This document shows positions 51,034 through 60,019 of a DNA stretch of 64,000 bases, one piece after another. The translations under genes and the position numbers were made by a program. Source of the DNA: a virus; the IMG/VR virus record IMGVR_UViG_3300027752_001458, positions 45,676 through 109,675 of that record; one strand, written 5' to 3'. Below the pieces are notes generated by a model, which had not been told where the DNA came from, ran no database searches, and saw nothing but the letters and a program-made list of their open reading frames with translations. Within the stretch, counting starts at the first letter, position 1, and the number at the start of each line of letters is the position of its first letter.

Positions 51034-51456
51034 ATGAACCTACCCCATGCTCACCCTATACTGTTAATTGACAGCCACGAAATAGGCCCCGGCCCAGTTG
51101 TTAAAGCCACATACACAGTTCCGTTAGATCACCCAGTACTTGAGGGACACTTCCCACACATCAAGATATGGCCAGGTGTTTATATGATAGAAGGTATGAA
51201 TCAAACAGCAGGACTCCATGCATTGAATACTGCGAAAGAACAGTTTGGTGATGTTGACCTTTCAAAGATAGTGACATTTGTTACTAGTATAGACAAAGTA
51301 AAATTTAGACAGCCTGTCTTCCCTGGCGACATACTCACTTACACTGCTGAATTAGTAGCAAAGAAGCGTTCACACTTGTTTTATGAGTGTGTAACATACA
51401 AAGATGCAGTTAGAGTATCACAGGCAACCATCGGTTTAACAGCAAAAGCACTTTAA
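51034..51456 (+). CDS. FabZ/FabA-like hot-dog dehydratase
   Basis: 140 residues. The FabZ-type catalytic signature is intact: PHAHPILLIDS at the N terminus, then EGHFPHIKIWPGVYMIEGMN with His39 (GHFP) and Glu53 at the expected spacing, and VKFRQPVFPGDIL at ~88-100. FabZ dehydrates 3-hydroxyacyl-ACP; related hot-dog proteins act on other acyl thioesters. It is the last gene of the radical SAM operon, so an acyl or lipid-like substrate is a reasonable guess for that pathway. No promoter of its own. Confidence 0.88.
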   Translation: MNLPHAHPILLIDSHEIGPGPVVKATYTVPLDHPVLEGHFPHIKIWPGVYMIEGMNQTAGLHALNTAKEQFGDVDLSKIVTFVTSIDKVKFRQPVFPGDILTYTAELVAKKRSHLFYECVTYKDAVRVSQATIGLTAKAL

Positions 51457-51502
51457 TCCAGCTTTCAGTCATTTTTTGCTCTTTTGATTCAAAAATTACC
51501 AG

Positions 51503-51531
51503 TTGACACAGGATTTATTTTAAGTTATACT
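51503..51531 (+). promoter_or_regulatory. Sigma70 promoter for 386-aa unknown gene
   Basis: TTGACA at 51503-51508, 17-nt spacer, TATACT at 51526-51531; ATG at 51570. Early transcription expected in the middle of late genes. Confidence 0.82.
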
Positions 51532-51569
51532 AATTATCGTTTGTAACCCAAAAAACATAAGATGATAAT

Positions 51570-52730
51570 ATGGCTAAAAGAAAAGCAAAGAACGTCTACT
51601 TAATGCCCGAACCTAAATGGTCGGACTTAGCACTAATTGATGACGAAGCAAAAAAACTTAAAATGGTACGAGACATGGAATACTTTGTCCATTATGAAGT
51701 TGCTGATAAGAAATGCTCGGCAACCATCCAGCCCTGGCTTGAAAAAGCAAGTGGACTCGATGCAGAACTTCTTAAAAAGTTAAAGCGAGTCCCTGACGTT
51801 TGGTTCAGCACATTTGCAAAGCATACATTCATATGGTCCAAGACTGGATACATGCACGATGATGTAAAGCAACACTTACTTAAAAAGATACCGCCACTTG
51901 AAGACAAGGCAGAGGCCATCATGGAAAAGCTGGAAGAGAAGAAAGCAGACGCAAAGCCTAAGATTAGTATACAACAACGTATGCTAGAACAAATAACAGA
52001 TTTGTGTGGCGCTTGGGACGAAATACTAGATGGATACGTTGTTGCTAACAAATTTGATGTTAGTTCGTTTGATCCTGAAAAAGATATGAAAATATTCAGC
52101 GGTGGGGTAATTAAACCAGCACACGCAAAACTAGTAAAAGACCAATACGAGCCTCAACATGCTGAAGCAGTTGAAAGTTTAGCAGGAACATGTGAGCAAC
52201 TGAACGAAGCATACGATTTTATGAACAAGAAAATGAAGAAAGAGTATATACAATACTTCGAAAAGATTATGAATGCCTGCGATGCAATTATCCTAACAGG
52301 TAAGGCAACTCGCAAGACTAGAAAGCCTAAAGCAAGAAGCAAAGATGTTATTGTTAAGAAGATGAAGTTTCAAGTAGCCGACGGCACACTAGGAATAGCA
52401 TCTATAACGCCCACAGATGTCGTGTACGCTAATGAAGTTTGGATCTACAATACTAAGTCCCGTAAGATTGGCGTTTATCATGCGAGCAATAAGGACCCTA
52501 AAGCACTAGGTAGGGAAGGCGCAGGCTTAATGGTCAAAGGAACCTCTATACTAGGATACGATATAGACACTAGTATGCAGAAAACATTGCGTAAACCAGC
52601 AGAGCAGATTAACAACTGGACTGGTAAAGCCAAAACAAAGTTCAACAAATCATTCGAAGAAGTTAAAACAACACCCACACGGTTAACTGGTAGATTAAAT
52701 GATACTACAATCATACTTAGAGCATTCTAG
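51570..52730 (+). CDS. Hypothetical protein, early-type promoter
   Basis: 386 residues, not recognised. The N-terminal 250 residues are helical and charged (EAIMEKLEEKKADAKPKISI, then ISIQQRMLEQITDLCGAWDE). A Lys/Arg linker (KATRKTRKPKARSKDVIVKK, ~246-265) leads to a beta-rich C-terminal domain (VADGTLGIASITPTDVVYAN, VWIYNTKSRKIGVYHASNKD). The basic linker suggests nucleic acid binding. It is one of the few non-structural genes in this region and has its own sigma70 promoter. No clear ribosome site (ATAAGATGAT upstream). Confidence 0.75.
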   Translation: MAKRKAKNVYLMPEPKWSDLALIDDEAKKLKMVRDMEYFVHYEVADKKCSATIQPWLEKASGLDAELLKKLKRVPDVWFSTFAKHTFIWSKTGYMHDDVKQHLLKKIPPLEDKAEAIMEKLEEKKADAKPKISIQQRMLEQITDLCGAWDEILDGYVVANKFDVSSFDPEKDMKIFSGGVIKPAHAKLVKDQYEPQHAEAVESLAGTCEQLNEAYDFMNKKMKKEYIQYFEKIMNACDAIILTGKATRKTRKPKARSKDVIVKKMKFQVADGTLGIASITPTDVVYANEVWIYNTKSRKIGVYHASNKDPKALGREGAGLMVKGTSILGYDIDTSMQKTLRKPAEQINNWTGKAKTKFNKSFEEVKTTPTRLTGRLNDTTIILRAF

Positions 52731-52741
52731 ATACTATAAAA

Positions 52742-52749
52742 GATAAATA
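52742..52749 (+). promoter_or_regulatory. Late promoter motif, leaderless geometry
   Basis: GATAAATA, then CATGT, then ATG (52755). Same layout as the radical SAM operon. Note an out-of-frame ATG inside the gap. Confidence 0.65.
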
Positions 52750-52754
52750 CATGT

Positions 52755-53522
52755 ATGGCTACTAAAATTGATCAAATAGGTTACAACAATAGAGACGAAC
52801 TTATCACAGAGATAGGATTGCGTCTAGCAGATGGAATGGTGGATGTCGAGTTAGACAGAGCCCATTATGACGTTGCAATTAACAAAGCAATCGCAAAATA
52901 TAGACAACTTAGTTCAGGTTCAGTCGAAGAAGCGGTTATTTTTATTCAGACTCAAGCAGGTGTTGTAAAATATACATTACCTGACGAAGTAATTGATGTA
53001 AAACGATTGTATAGACGTGGCGTTGGCACTAATAGTGGCGGCGGTACAAACTTTGATCCGTTTGATGTCGCATTTAATAACATGTACATGTTACAAGCAG
53101 GGCAAATGGGCGGACTTGCAGTATTTGATGCATTTGCACAATACAAAGAAACCATTGGTCGTATATTTGGTAGCGAGTACAACTTTAACTTCAACAGAAA
53201 TTCAAAAGAACTTACTATTTTAAGAAATGTAAATCACGCAGAAGATATTGCAGTAGGTGTACACAACTTTATTCCAGAAAGTGTACTAATAAAAGATGTA
53301 TATGCAAGCGACTGGTTATCTGCTTATGCTTTAGCCCAGAGTAAAATGATGCTCGGCGAAGCAAGAAGCAAATTCCCTGGAGGACTTCCAGGACCTGGTG
53401 GCGCAACTACACTTAACGGTGATGCTCTAAAAGCAGAAGCCCTTACTGAATTAGATTCATTAATTGCTGGACTCCATAACATGGAAGAAGGTAATGCTCC
53501 TCTCGGTTTTGTTCTTGGATAG
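52755..53522 (+). CDS. 13: Neck/head completion protein gp13-like
   Basis: 255 residues. ELITEIGLRLADGMVDVELD then AINKAIAKYRQLSSGSVEEA, then VIFIQTQAGVVKYTLPDEVI match the N-terminal pattern of gp13-type neck proteins (helical LGxPxVxVEL-x-DxxIxxAIxxA-xxY block). The C-terminal region (LIKDVYASDWLSAYALAQSK, then GGLPGPGGATTLNG) is characteristic of virion connector proteins with a glycine-rich wedge. T4 gp13 is 309 aa. It stands apart from gp14/gp15, which lie 9 kb upstream on the other strand. Confidence 0.7.
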   Translation: MATKIDQIGYNNRDELITEIGLRLADGMVDVELDRAHYDVAINKAIAKYRQLSSGSVEEAVIFIQTQAGVVKYTLPDEVIDVKRLYRRGVGTNSGGGTNFDPFDVAFNNMYMLQAGQMGGLAVFDAFAQYKETIGRIFGSEYNFNFNRNSKELTILRNVNHAEDIAVGVHNFIPESVLIKDVYASDWLSAYALAQSKMMLGEARSKFPGGLPGPGGATTLNGDALKAEALTELDSLIAGLHNMEEGNAPLGFVLG

Positions 53523-53527
53523 AGTTA

Positions 53528-54364
53528 ATGAACAACTGTTTTTGTGAACTTCCAGACTTAGACAATCCGTTCACTGTAGACGATATACTGTGTGAAGAAG
53601 ATCTAGAACTTATACACAACTACTCCTCAAAATCAAACTTAGGTGCTAACAAAGTACAGTGGCACGATTCAACTTCAGATTTTTACTCCGGCAAAGAACT
53701 TAAACAAAACTTTAGCGGTGTAGGTTACATCACTGACAAGAAAGTTATGCGTATGATGAATGAGTTTGTTAGGGATAATTTTCCAGACGAGTTTATTAAA
53801 AGTATGTGGTCAACTGGCATGGGACATAAATTTTTCCCTTGCACACTATTAGCATGGAACGATCCGTCGGATTGGCATTGTGAAGGATTACAGTATCCAG
53901 CACACCACGATCCTATAATGACTGAACAACGTTACAGCACAGTTTGTAATTTTAGATTGATCGGCGATCCAATTAATTCCCAAATACTATTTGCAGACGG
54001 TGATGATGAATTACAACAAGCAACTGAAGAAATCGTCACAGATTATATCACAAAAGAAGTGACAGGCACAAGTTCAAAAAATATATTTAGTAACATTAAG
54101 CCTAGGTCTTATACAGCAGACGGCAGTTTAATGACAAGTAGTCCCAATGATTATTTCTGCAAGCCAGAAGTTTGGGAACCTCATTTAACACAGGTAGCAG
54201 TAAAAGAGGGTTTCGATAATCCTTTCTTACTTAACTTAGCAAAGTGGCACAAAGTAAAAATACAAGACAATACCCCAAGAGTAACACTACGACTAATGGC
54301 TGAAAAGGACATTCCGTTCAGTACATGGGAAAAAATGGTTGACAACGGCACCTTTTTAAAGTAA
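53528..54364 (+). CDS. 2OG-Fe(II) oxygenase-like protein
   Basis: 278 residues. TVCNFRLIGDPINSQILFAD and NLAKWHKVKIQDNTPRVTLR resemble the strand-ligand-strand arrangement of 2OG oxygenases, with distal His (KWHKV) and Arg (PRVTLRL) in the usual 8-12 residue relation. The first His-x-Asp is less clear (DWHCEG or HHD in AHHDPIM). The family resembles prolyl/asparaginyl hydroxylase-like proteins of marine phages. Six nt after gp13, no promoter of its own. Third oxygenase-like gene in the window. Confidence 0.5.
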   Translation: MNNCFCELPDLDNPFTVDDILCEEDLELIHNYSSKSNLGANKVQWHDSTSDFYSGKELKQNFSGVGYITDKKVMRMMNEFVRDNFPDEFIKSMWSTGMGHKFFPCTLLAWNDPSDWHCEGLQYPAHHDPIMTEQRYSTVCNFRLIGDPINSQILFADGDDELQQATEEIVTDYITKEVTGTSSKNIFSNIKPRSYTADGSLMTSSPNDYFCKPEVWEPHLTQVAVKEGFDNPFLLNLAKWHKVKIQDNTPRVTLRLMAEKDIPFSTWEKMVDNGTFLK

Positions 54365-54381
54365 TATAAACGAAACTATAA

Positions 54382-54389
54382 TATAAGTA
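54382..54389 (+). promoter_or_regulatory. Late promoter motif variant, leaderless geometry
   Basis: TATAAGTA, then ACAGT, then ATG (54395). The 5-nt gap again. Confidence 0.5.
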
Positions 54390-54394
54390 ACAGT

Positions 54395-55063
54395 ATGAGT
54401 AATTTAATAGGCATCTGCGGCTTTATCGGAAGTGGCAAAGACACTGTGGCAAAAATGTTCGTAGAACAGGGTTGTGTACAGGATAGTTTTGCGGCACCGT
54501 TAAAGGATATGTGTTCTAGCATCTTTGGCTGGGACAGAGACCTGCTGGAAGGTGATACAACACACAGCAGAGAGTTCAGAGAAACTACTGATTTATATTG
54601 GACTAGTAAACTTGGTATTGATAAATTTACTCCTAGACTAGCACTTCAGTTGTTAGGCACAGATATTATTCGCACACACTTTAGTCAAGACATGTGGTTA
54701 AACAGTTTAGAATACAGAATACGAAAACAGCGACAAGAAGAGATATGTGTCGTAGTTAGCGATGCTAGGTTTAAAAACGAACTTAACCTAATTAAAGACT
54801 TGGGCGGAGTTGTAATACATGTAAAACGTACTGAGTTACCTGAATGGTATGACTCTGCAGTTTGGGCCAACAACGGTAGTATAATTGCACATAAGACAAT
54901 GGAAACTAAATACAGTCATGTACATGCTAGTGAATGGAAATGGGTAGGCTATGAGTTTGACTATGAAATTGAGAACACTGGCACTTTATCTGACCTAGAA
55001 GCATCTGTACTTAAAATATGTGTAGACTTAGAAAATAATACCGATATCCAAGTTAGTAAATAA
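54395..55063 (+). CDS. 1: Deoxynucleoside monophosphate kinase (gp1-like)
   Basis: 222 residues. P-loop GFIGSGKDT (9-17) at the N terminus, FAAPLKDMCSSIFGWDRDLL (nucleotide-base region), PRLALQLLGTDIIRTHFSQD and VVVSDARFKNELNLIKDLGG, matching the T4 gp1 dNMP kinase family (241 aa). It phosphorylates dGMP, dTMP and modified dCMP to feed phage DNA synthesis. Sits between gp13 and the sheath gene, preceded by a late-type motif rather than an early promoter, which is unusual for a nucleotide metabolism gene. Confidence 0.9.
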   Translation: MSNLIGICGFIGSGKDTVAKMFVEQGCVQDSFAAPLKDMCSSIFGWDRDLLEGDTTHSREFRETTDLYWTSKLGIDKFTPRLALQLLGTDIIRTHFSQDMWLNSLEYRIRKQRQEEICVVVSDARFKNELNLIKDLGGVVIHVKRTELPEWYDSAVWANNGSIIAHKTMETKYSHVHASEWKWVGYEFDYEIENTGTLSDLEASVLKICVDLENNTDIQVSK

Positions 55064-55137
55064 AATTCGCATATTTATCAAACCACTCCTAAATTTAGAA
55101 AACCGCTGGCATAATAATACCTTTTTAACACTTCTTT

Positions 55138-55145
55138 GATAAATA
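55138..55145 (+). promoter_or_regulatory. Late promoter motif for tail sheath gene
   Basis: GATAAATA, 44 nt before the ATG at 55190, with TTAGGAG as ribosome site. Confidence 0.7.
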
Positions 55146-55189
55146 TCTATACATAATACTATGTAGCGAAATTAAATTAGGAGATTATA

Positions 55190-57967
55190 ATGGCAGAATT
55201 AGTATCACCTGGTGTTAGCATTAGTGTTAATGATGAATCGTTTTACGCCTCAGCAGGCGCTGGAACTGTTCCTTTACTAATCATAGCGACCGCTCAAGAT
55301 AAGAGCAGTCCAGATGGATCAGGGACTTCAGCATTCACTTCGAAAGCACAAGCAGGAAAATTAAAATTAATCACGAGTCAAAGAGAGTTATTACAGAACT
55401 ACGGTAATCCGTTGTTTTACAGCAGTGGCAGTACAGCACTAAATGGTTATGATCTCAACGAATACGGCTTACTAGCGGCTCACAGTTTCTTGGGTTTAGC
55501 CAACAGAGCATTCATTGTCAGAGCAGATATTGACCTAGGTCAATTGGCGGCGACAGCAACAGCACCAACAGGCGCTATTGCAGATGGTTCATATTGGTTT
55601 GACACAGCAAGTTCAAAGTTTGGACTTAGAGAATGGTCAGGCACAGCATGGGTAAAGAAATCCGTATCAGTTGTAGATAAAATCAATATCAGAGCATCCG
55701 GCGCACCAAGTCAAGCATTTGGTCTTAACGGTGATTACGCAGTAGTGGCTAACACAGCCGCTGGCGGAACAGCATCTGCAGTCAAGTACTACGAAAAGTA
55801 CAGTGATGACTGGCAGGAAGTTGGTTCAGCAAGTTGGGTATCTGCTACAAGCAGTGACTTCCAATTTGGAACACACCTTGCAGTACCAACATTACAAAGC
55901 GATGGTGTAACATCATTGTCAACAGGTGACATTTTCATTCAGAGAACTACACCTAACACTGGAGCAGATCTAAGTGTTAAATTATACAGTCTAGCAAGTA
56001 AGTCTTTCAGTGCAGTAGCAACACCGTTCTACGCAAATACTGATACAGCTTACACAACTATTGGCACTGCCAATGTAACAGTTGGACAGGTAGTTGCAGT
56101 TCACGGAACTTCAGCAAGCCTAGAATTAAAAAGACATAACGGTAAATCAACTAATACTGGTACTGGTGCTACTAAAACGTCTATTGATGTTTCAGGTAAC
56201 TCTAGCATTGATATTGTTTATAATGGCGCAACAGTTGTTGTAACATTAACTGGTTCTATATCAAGCACTCCAGCAACTTCGACAGTTGAAGATGCAGTGT
56301 TTGACATTAACAGTGCTCTTGCAGGAGCTGGCATATCAGAAGTTGTTGCTTCACAGGGTAGTGACACAAATGTTGTGTTAGTATCATCTACAGGCAGAGA
56401 CATAGCAGTTAATAGTAACCATGCTGACTTTGGTCCAAGTTCAATAGGATTTGGCACAGGCGCGGCAACAGTTGATGTTGTATTTTCTAACTTCGGAGCA
56501 TTAAGTTACGAAGCAAGTAAATCAACAATTACAGGTACATTAGCAGAAAATACATATTGGTATGATGCGGCTGTATCCTTAGCAAAAACAGATATTTTAG
56601 AAAACGATGCATCTGCTGGTTGGCAGACACTTTCGACTGAATTACTAGTGGCTTCAACAGCACCAAGTGTACAGGCAGACGGTACAGCATTGGTCAATGG
56701 CGATGTATGGTTAGATTCAGATGATACTGAAAACTATCCAGCACTTTACAAACGTGCTTCAAGCAAGTGGGTAAAAATTGACGGAAAAGATCAAGTAACT
56801 GCTGAAGGTATTATTTACGCAGACTTTAGACAAACTAAAACAAGTGCTTTGGACGCTGATGCTCCATTAAGAACTGCATACCCACAAGGTATGATAGCTT
56901 TTAACAAACGTGCTTCAAGTGGTAGTGTTAAGCAGTATAAGATTAATTATACTCCGGCGGCTACTAACATTGGTAACGTTTGGGTTGATGCATCAAAGAA
57001 CCAAGTAGACGGCAAAATGTTCGGCTTAAGAAAAGCAGTACACAATGTAGTTAAAGTTGCAATGCAAAGTGCTATCGTAAGTAACGATGACCTTAGAGCA
57101 GAAACTAACTCGTTTAACTTAATAGCATCTCCAGGCTTTCCTGAGCTATTAGATGAGATGGTTGCATTAAGTGGTGATAGAAGAAATACAGCATTCGTTA
57201 TTGGCGACACACCATTTAGACTTAAAGCAGACGCAACAAGCACTAAGAATTGGGCAACTAATGCCAATACTGCTAGTGAAAACGGTGAAGATGGATTGCT
57301 AACAAGCTCTCCGTATGCCGCAGTTTACTATCCAAGTGCTTTATCAACAAACTTAGACGGTACTAACGTAGTTGTACCAGCAAGTCATGTTGCTTTAAGA
57401 ACTCTTGCTTATAATGACCAAGTTGCATTCCCTTGGTTTGCACCAGCTGGTTTCCAAAGAGGACTAGTACAGAACGCAACTTCAGTAGGTTTTGTTAACC
57501 CAGCTGATGGCGAGTACACTCCAGTATCACTAAACGAAGGACAGAGAGATAATTTATACTTGAACAAAGTTAATCCTATCGCATCTTTCCCAGGCAGAGG
57601 ATTAGTTGTTTTCGGTCAGAAGACACTTAACCCAGTTGCTAGTGCTTTGGATAGAATCAACGTTGCAAGACTAGTTGTTCACATTAGAGAAAGACTTGAC
57701 GACATCGTTAAGCCATTCTTGTTTGAACCGAATGACGATATCACAAGACAGAACGCAAAGGGCGTAGTAGATAGTTTCCTATCTAACTTAGTAGTCCAAA
57801 GAGGATTATTTGATTATGTTACAGTATGTGACGGATCAAACAACACTCCGACAAGAATCGATAGAAACGAACTTTATATCGATATTGCGATCCAACCAGT
57901 GAAAGCGATTGAGTTTATTTATATACCAATCAGAATCCAGAACACTTTGGGTTCAACAGCGTCTTAA
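55190..57967 (+). CDS. 18: Tail sheath protein gp18
   Basis: 925 residues (T4 gp18 has 659). N terminus LVSPGVSISVNDESFYASAG and C-terminal block VASALDRINVARLVVHIRER, then LDDIVKPFLFEPNDDITRQN and YIDIAIQPVKAIEFIYIPIR are the conserved sheath ends that form the contractile core. The middle (~190-560) has inserted surface domains rich in Ser, Thr and Ala (TGTGATKTSIDVSGNSSIDI) that account for the greater size. Strong TTAGGAG ribosome site, late promoter, and terminator follow a high-level structural gene pattern. Confidence 0.94.
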   Translation: MAELVSPGVSISVNDESFYASAGAGTVPLLIIATAQDKSSPDGSGTSAFTSKAQAGKLKLITSQRELLQNYGNPLFYSSGSTALNGYDLNEYGLLAAHSFLGLANRAFIVRADIDLGQLAATATAPTGAIADGSYWFDTASSKFGLREWSGTAWVKKSVSVVDKINIRASGAPSQAFGLNGDYAVVANTAAGGTASAVKYYEKYSDDWQEVGSASWVSATSSDFQFGTHLAVPTLQSDGVTSLSTGDIFIQRTTPNTGADLSVKLYSLASKSFSAVATPFYANTDTAYTTIGTANVTVGQVVAVHGTSASLELKRHNGKSTNTGTGATKTSIDVSGNSSIDIVYNGATVVVTLTGSISSTPATSTVEDAVFDINSALAGAGISEVVASQGSDTNVVLVSSTGRDIAVNSNHADFGPSSIGFGTGAATVDVVFSNFGALSYEASKSTITGTLAENTYWYDAAVSLAKTDILENDASAGWQTLSTELLVASTAPSVQADGTALVNGDVWLDSDDTENYPALYKRASSKWVKIDGKDQVTAEGIIYADFRQTKTSALDADAPLRTAYPQGMIAFNKRASSGSVKQYKINYTPAATNIGNVWVDASKNQVDGKMFGLRKAVHNVVKVAMQSAIVSNDDLRAETNSFNLIASPGFPELLDEMVALSGDRRNTAFVIGDTPFRLKADATSTKNWATNANTASENGEDGLLTSSPYAAVYYPSALSTNLDGTNVVVPASHVALRTLAYNDQVAFPWFAPAGFQRGLVQNATSVGFVNPADGEYTPVSLNEGQRDNLYLNKVNPIASFPGRGLVVFGQKTLNPVASALDRINVARLVVHIRERLDDIVKPFLFEPNDDITRQNAKGVVDSFLSNLVVQRGLFDYVTVCDGSNNTPTRIDRNELYIDIAIQPVKAIEFIYIPIRIQNTLGSTAS

Positions 57968-57985
57968 TAAGAAGCTAACGTAAGT

Positions 57986-58018
57986 AAAAAAGGGGTCTTT
58001 TAGGCCCCTTTTTTTTGT
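57986..58018 (+). terminator. Rho-independent terminator after sheath gene
   Basis: An A run, GGGGTC/GGCCCC stem (one T-G pair) with a TTTTA loop, then eight Ts. It isolates gp18 from gp19. Confidence 0.9.
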
Positions 58019-58056
58019 CTTGTTAAAACGCACTTTAAAGAAAATACGCTAAATTA

Positions 58057-58064
58057 GATAAATA
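58057..58064 (+). promoter_or_regulatory. Late promoter motif for tail tube operon
   Basis: GATAAATA, 45 nt before the gp19 ATG, with TTAGGAG as ribosome site. Confidence 0.7.
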
Positions 58065-58109
58065 ACTGTAACATAAATCCATAAGGATTTAAAGTTAGGA
58101 GAAAAACAA

Positions 58110-58751
58110 ATGGCAGATTTATTTGGAAACAAAAATAAGTTCGGTGTTCCGGTAGATGAAAGTGGCACAGCAGGCATCCTCATGCCTAAACTCAAATTTC
58201 GATTTAGAGTTAAGGTTGAAGGTTTCGGCAACGAGAACCGTGCTACAGAATTTACACAGAACGTTATGAATGTCAGCAGACCTAAAATTAATTTTGAAGA
58301 AGTAGAAATTCATTCTTACAACTCTAAAGTTTATGTACAAGGCAAGCACACATGGGAAACAATTCAACTTGTTATTCGTGATGATATTCAGAACACCGTA
58401 TCTAGATTAGCTGGTAAGCAAGTCCAAAGACAGTTAAACCACTTTAATCAACAGTCACCGTTGGCTGGATCAGATTATAAGTTTAATACTAGACTTGAGA
58501 TACTAGATGGTCAAAGCACAGCACCTATGGAAACATGGGGAATGGAAGGTTGTTTCTTACAAAATGTTGATTACAGTGATTCCGACTATTCAACCAACGA
58601 ACCAGTAACAGTTACTATGACTATCAGATTTGATAACGCAGTACATGTTGCAGGCGATGGTCAGGGTGGTGGTTCATCTAGAGCTGGTGGTACAGCAGAT
58701 ATATTCGCTGAAACGAACGTATTTACTGCAACTGGCGATGATACAGCATAG
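58110..58751 (+). CDS. 19: Tail tube protein gp19
   Basis: 213 residues. The tube fold signature is clear: KLKFRFRVKVEGFGNENRAT, then VMNVSRPKINFEEVEIHSYN, KHTWETIQLVIRDDI, WGMEGCFLQNVDYSDSDYST and VTVTMTIRFDNAVHV. T4 gp19 has 163 aa; the extra residues include a Gly/Ser-rich C terminus (GDGQGGGSSRAGGTADIFAE). It polymerises on the baseplate to make the inner tube. Follows gp18 as in T4, separated by a terminator and promoter. Confidence 0.92.
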   Translation: MADLFGNKNKFGVPVDESGTAGILMPKLKFRFRVKVEGFGNENRATEFTQNVMNVSRPKINFEEVEIHSYNSKVYVQGKHTWETIQLVIRDDIQNTVSRLAGKQVQRQLNHFNQQSPLAGSDYKFNTRLEILDGQSTAPMETWGMEGCFLQNVDYSDSDYSTNEPVTVTMTIRFDNAVHVAGDGQGGGSSRAGGTADIFAETNVFTATGDDTA

Positions 58752-58774
58752 TAAGACTACAATAGGGTAAAATA

Positions 58775-60019
58775 ATGGCTTTTGATTGGAAACAGTTAGT
58801 AAAAACCGGGTTGCGTGAATGGGAAACCAGACAGAGCGACCCGACTAAGCTAGACTCGGACAATGACCCATATACATATGGAGATGGCCCCGGTAAATTC
58901 CTTCAAGGAATAAACCATGCTACTCCATTTAACCCAAGCAACAATCCAGTAAGACAGAAGTTTAACGGGTATGTTAATTTTCACTTTAACGGTGATATTG
59001 ATATACCCGGTATTTCTGATTTAAGCAAGTCCGGACAACAAACAACACTTAGCAGTATGATTAAAACTGCTGACATACCTAGTGCAGAAATACAAACTGA
59101 CGTAAAAAACCAATACAACAAGAAACGAATTACTGTAACTCATGCAGAATTTAAGCCCATAACAATATCGGCTTATGATACTGTGGACAGTGCTTGGGTT
59201 ATTTTGTTAATGAGAATGTATTCGCACCTATTTTCAAATGCTATGGGACAGTATGATTTTGATACAACAGGAAAAGCAACTCCTAGGAAAATCCCATATG
59301 ATGTAGTACCTAGTGCAATACCGACAGGTAGCACAGAAGGCCCAACATACGGATTTAATAGTACATATTCAGATAACAACATGGGCTATAATTTAAGACC
59401 TGGAAAAGAAAAATATATGGTATCACATATAGACATAGTAATGTTTCATGCACAACGAACCATAGTGTACACTATGTTCAATCCTATAGTAACAGGCTTC
59501 ACTGTAGACGGAATAGATCATGCGTCATCAGACGCAGTTATGATTAACATGGATATCACTTACGAAAACTTCACTATCAGTCCTGTTGTTAATGGATTTA
59601 TTCCAGAATCAGACATGGCACGTTTTTTAGTCTCTGGTAGCGGGGACAAAGAATTATATAAAGGAGCCAGAGAAGTAGGCAACGATATTGCGGCAGGTCA
59701 GATTGCAGGAACACAGAGTGGCCAGCAAACAAGTAAAATGGCATCTCTAAAATCAAAAACATTAGGGTACTTAGCATCCGGAAATGGACAGAATTCAACG
59801 AGTAGATTAACAACAGACCAAAACAACAATTTTTGGAAAACAGTTGCCCAACCTGCAGGACAGGCACAAGCAAATCCAGGCGGTCAACAGTCAGACCCAG
59901 CCGATACAGAATCAAACAAAACGTATACAGTAAATGGTGAAGTAGTCACTAAAGAAGAGTACGATGAAGCAACAAGAATAGCGGCTAAGATTGGCGCGAC
60001 ACCCGGATCGTTCTCATAA
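58775..60019 (+). CDS. Tail tube-like structural protein (possible gp54-type initiator)
   Basis: 414 residues. The central part (KRITVTHAEFKPITISAYDT, then VDSAWVILLMRMYSHLF) and MFNPIVTGFTVDGIDHASSD repeat the tube-fold pattern of gp19, so this is a tube relative. In T4 gp54 is the tube initiator on the baseplate; here the gene lies directly downstream of gp19. The C-terminal 120 residues are disordered and Gln/Ser-rich (GTQSGQQTSKMASLKSKTLG, ending RIAAKIGATPGSFS). Start has a weak ribosome site. Overlaps the next gene by one base (TAATG). Confidence 0.65.
   Translation: MAFDWKQLVKTGLREWETRQSDPTKLDSDNDPYTYGDGPGKFLQGINHATPFNPSNNPVRQKFNGYVNFHFNGDIDIPGISDLSKSGQQTTLSSMIKTADIPSAEIQTDVKNQYNKKRITVTHAEFKPITISAYDTVDSAWVILLMRMYSHLFSNAMGQYDFDTTGKATPRKIPYDVVPSAIPTGSTEGPTYGFNSTYSDNNMGYNLRPGKEKYMVSHIDIVMFHAQRTIVYTMFNPIVTGFTVDGIDHASSDAVMINMDITYENFTISPVVNGFIPESDMARFLVSGSGDKELYKGAREVGNDIAAGQIAGTQSGQQTSKMASLKSKTLGYLASGNGQNSTSRLTTDQNNNFWKTVAQPAGQAQANPGGQQSDPADTESNKTYTVNGEVVTKEEYDEATRIAAKIGATPGSFS

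Noticed and set aside
55072-55079. GATAAATA on minus behind the dNMP kinase gene
   Set aside because: No minus-strand gene follows; probably a chance match in AT-rich spacer, or antisense transcription that cannot be judged here.
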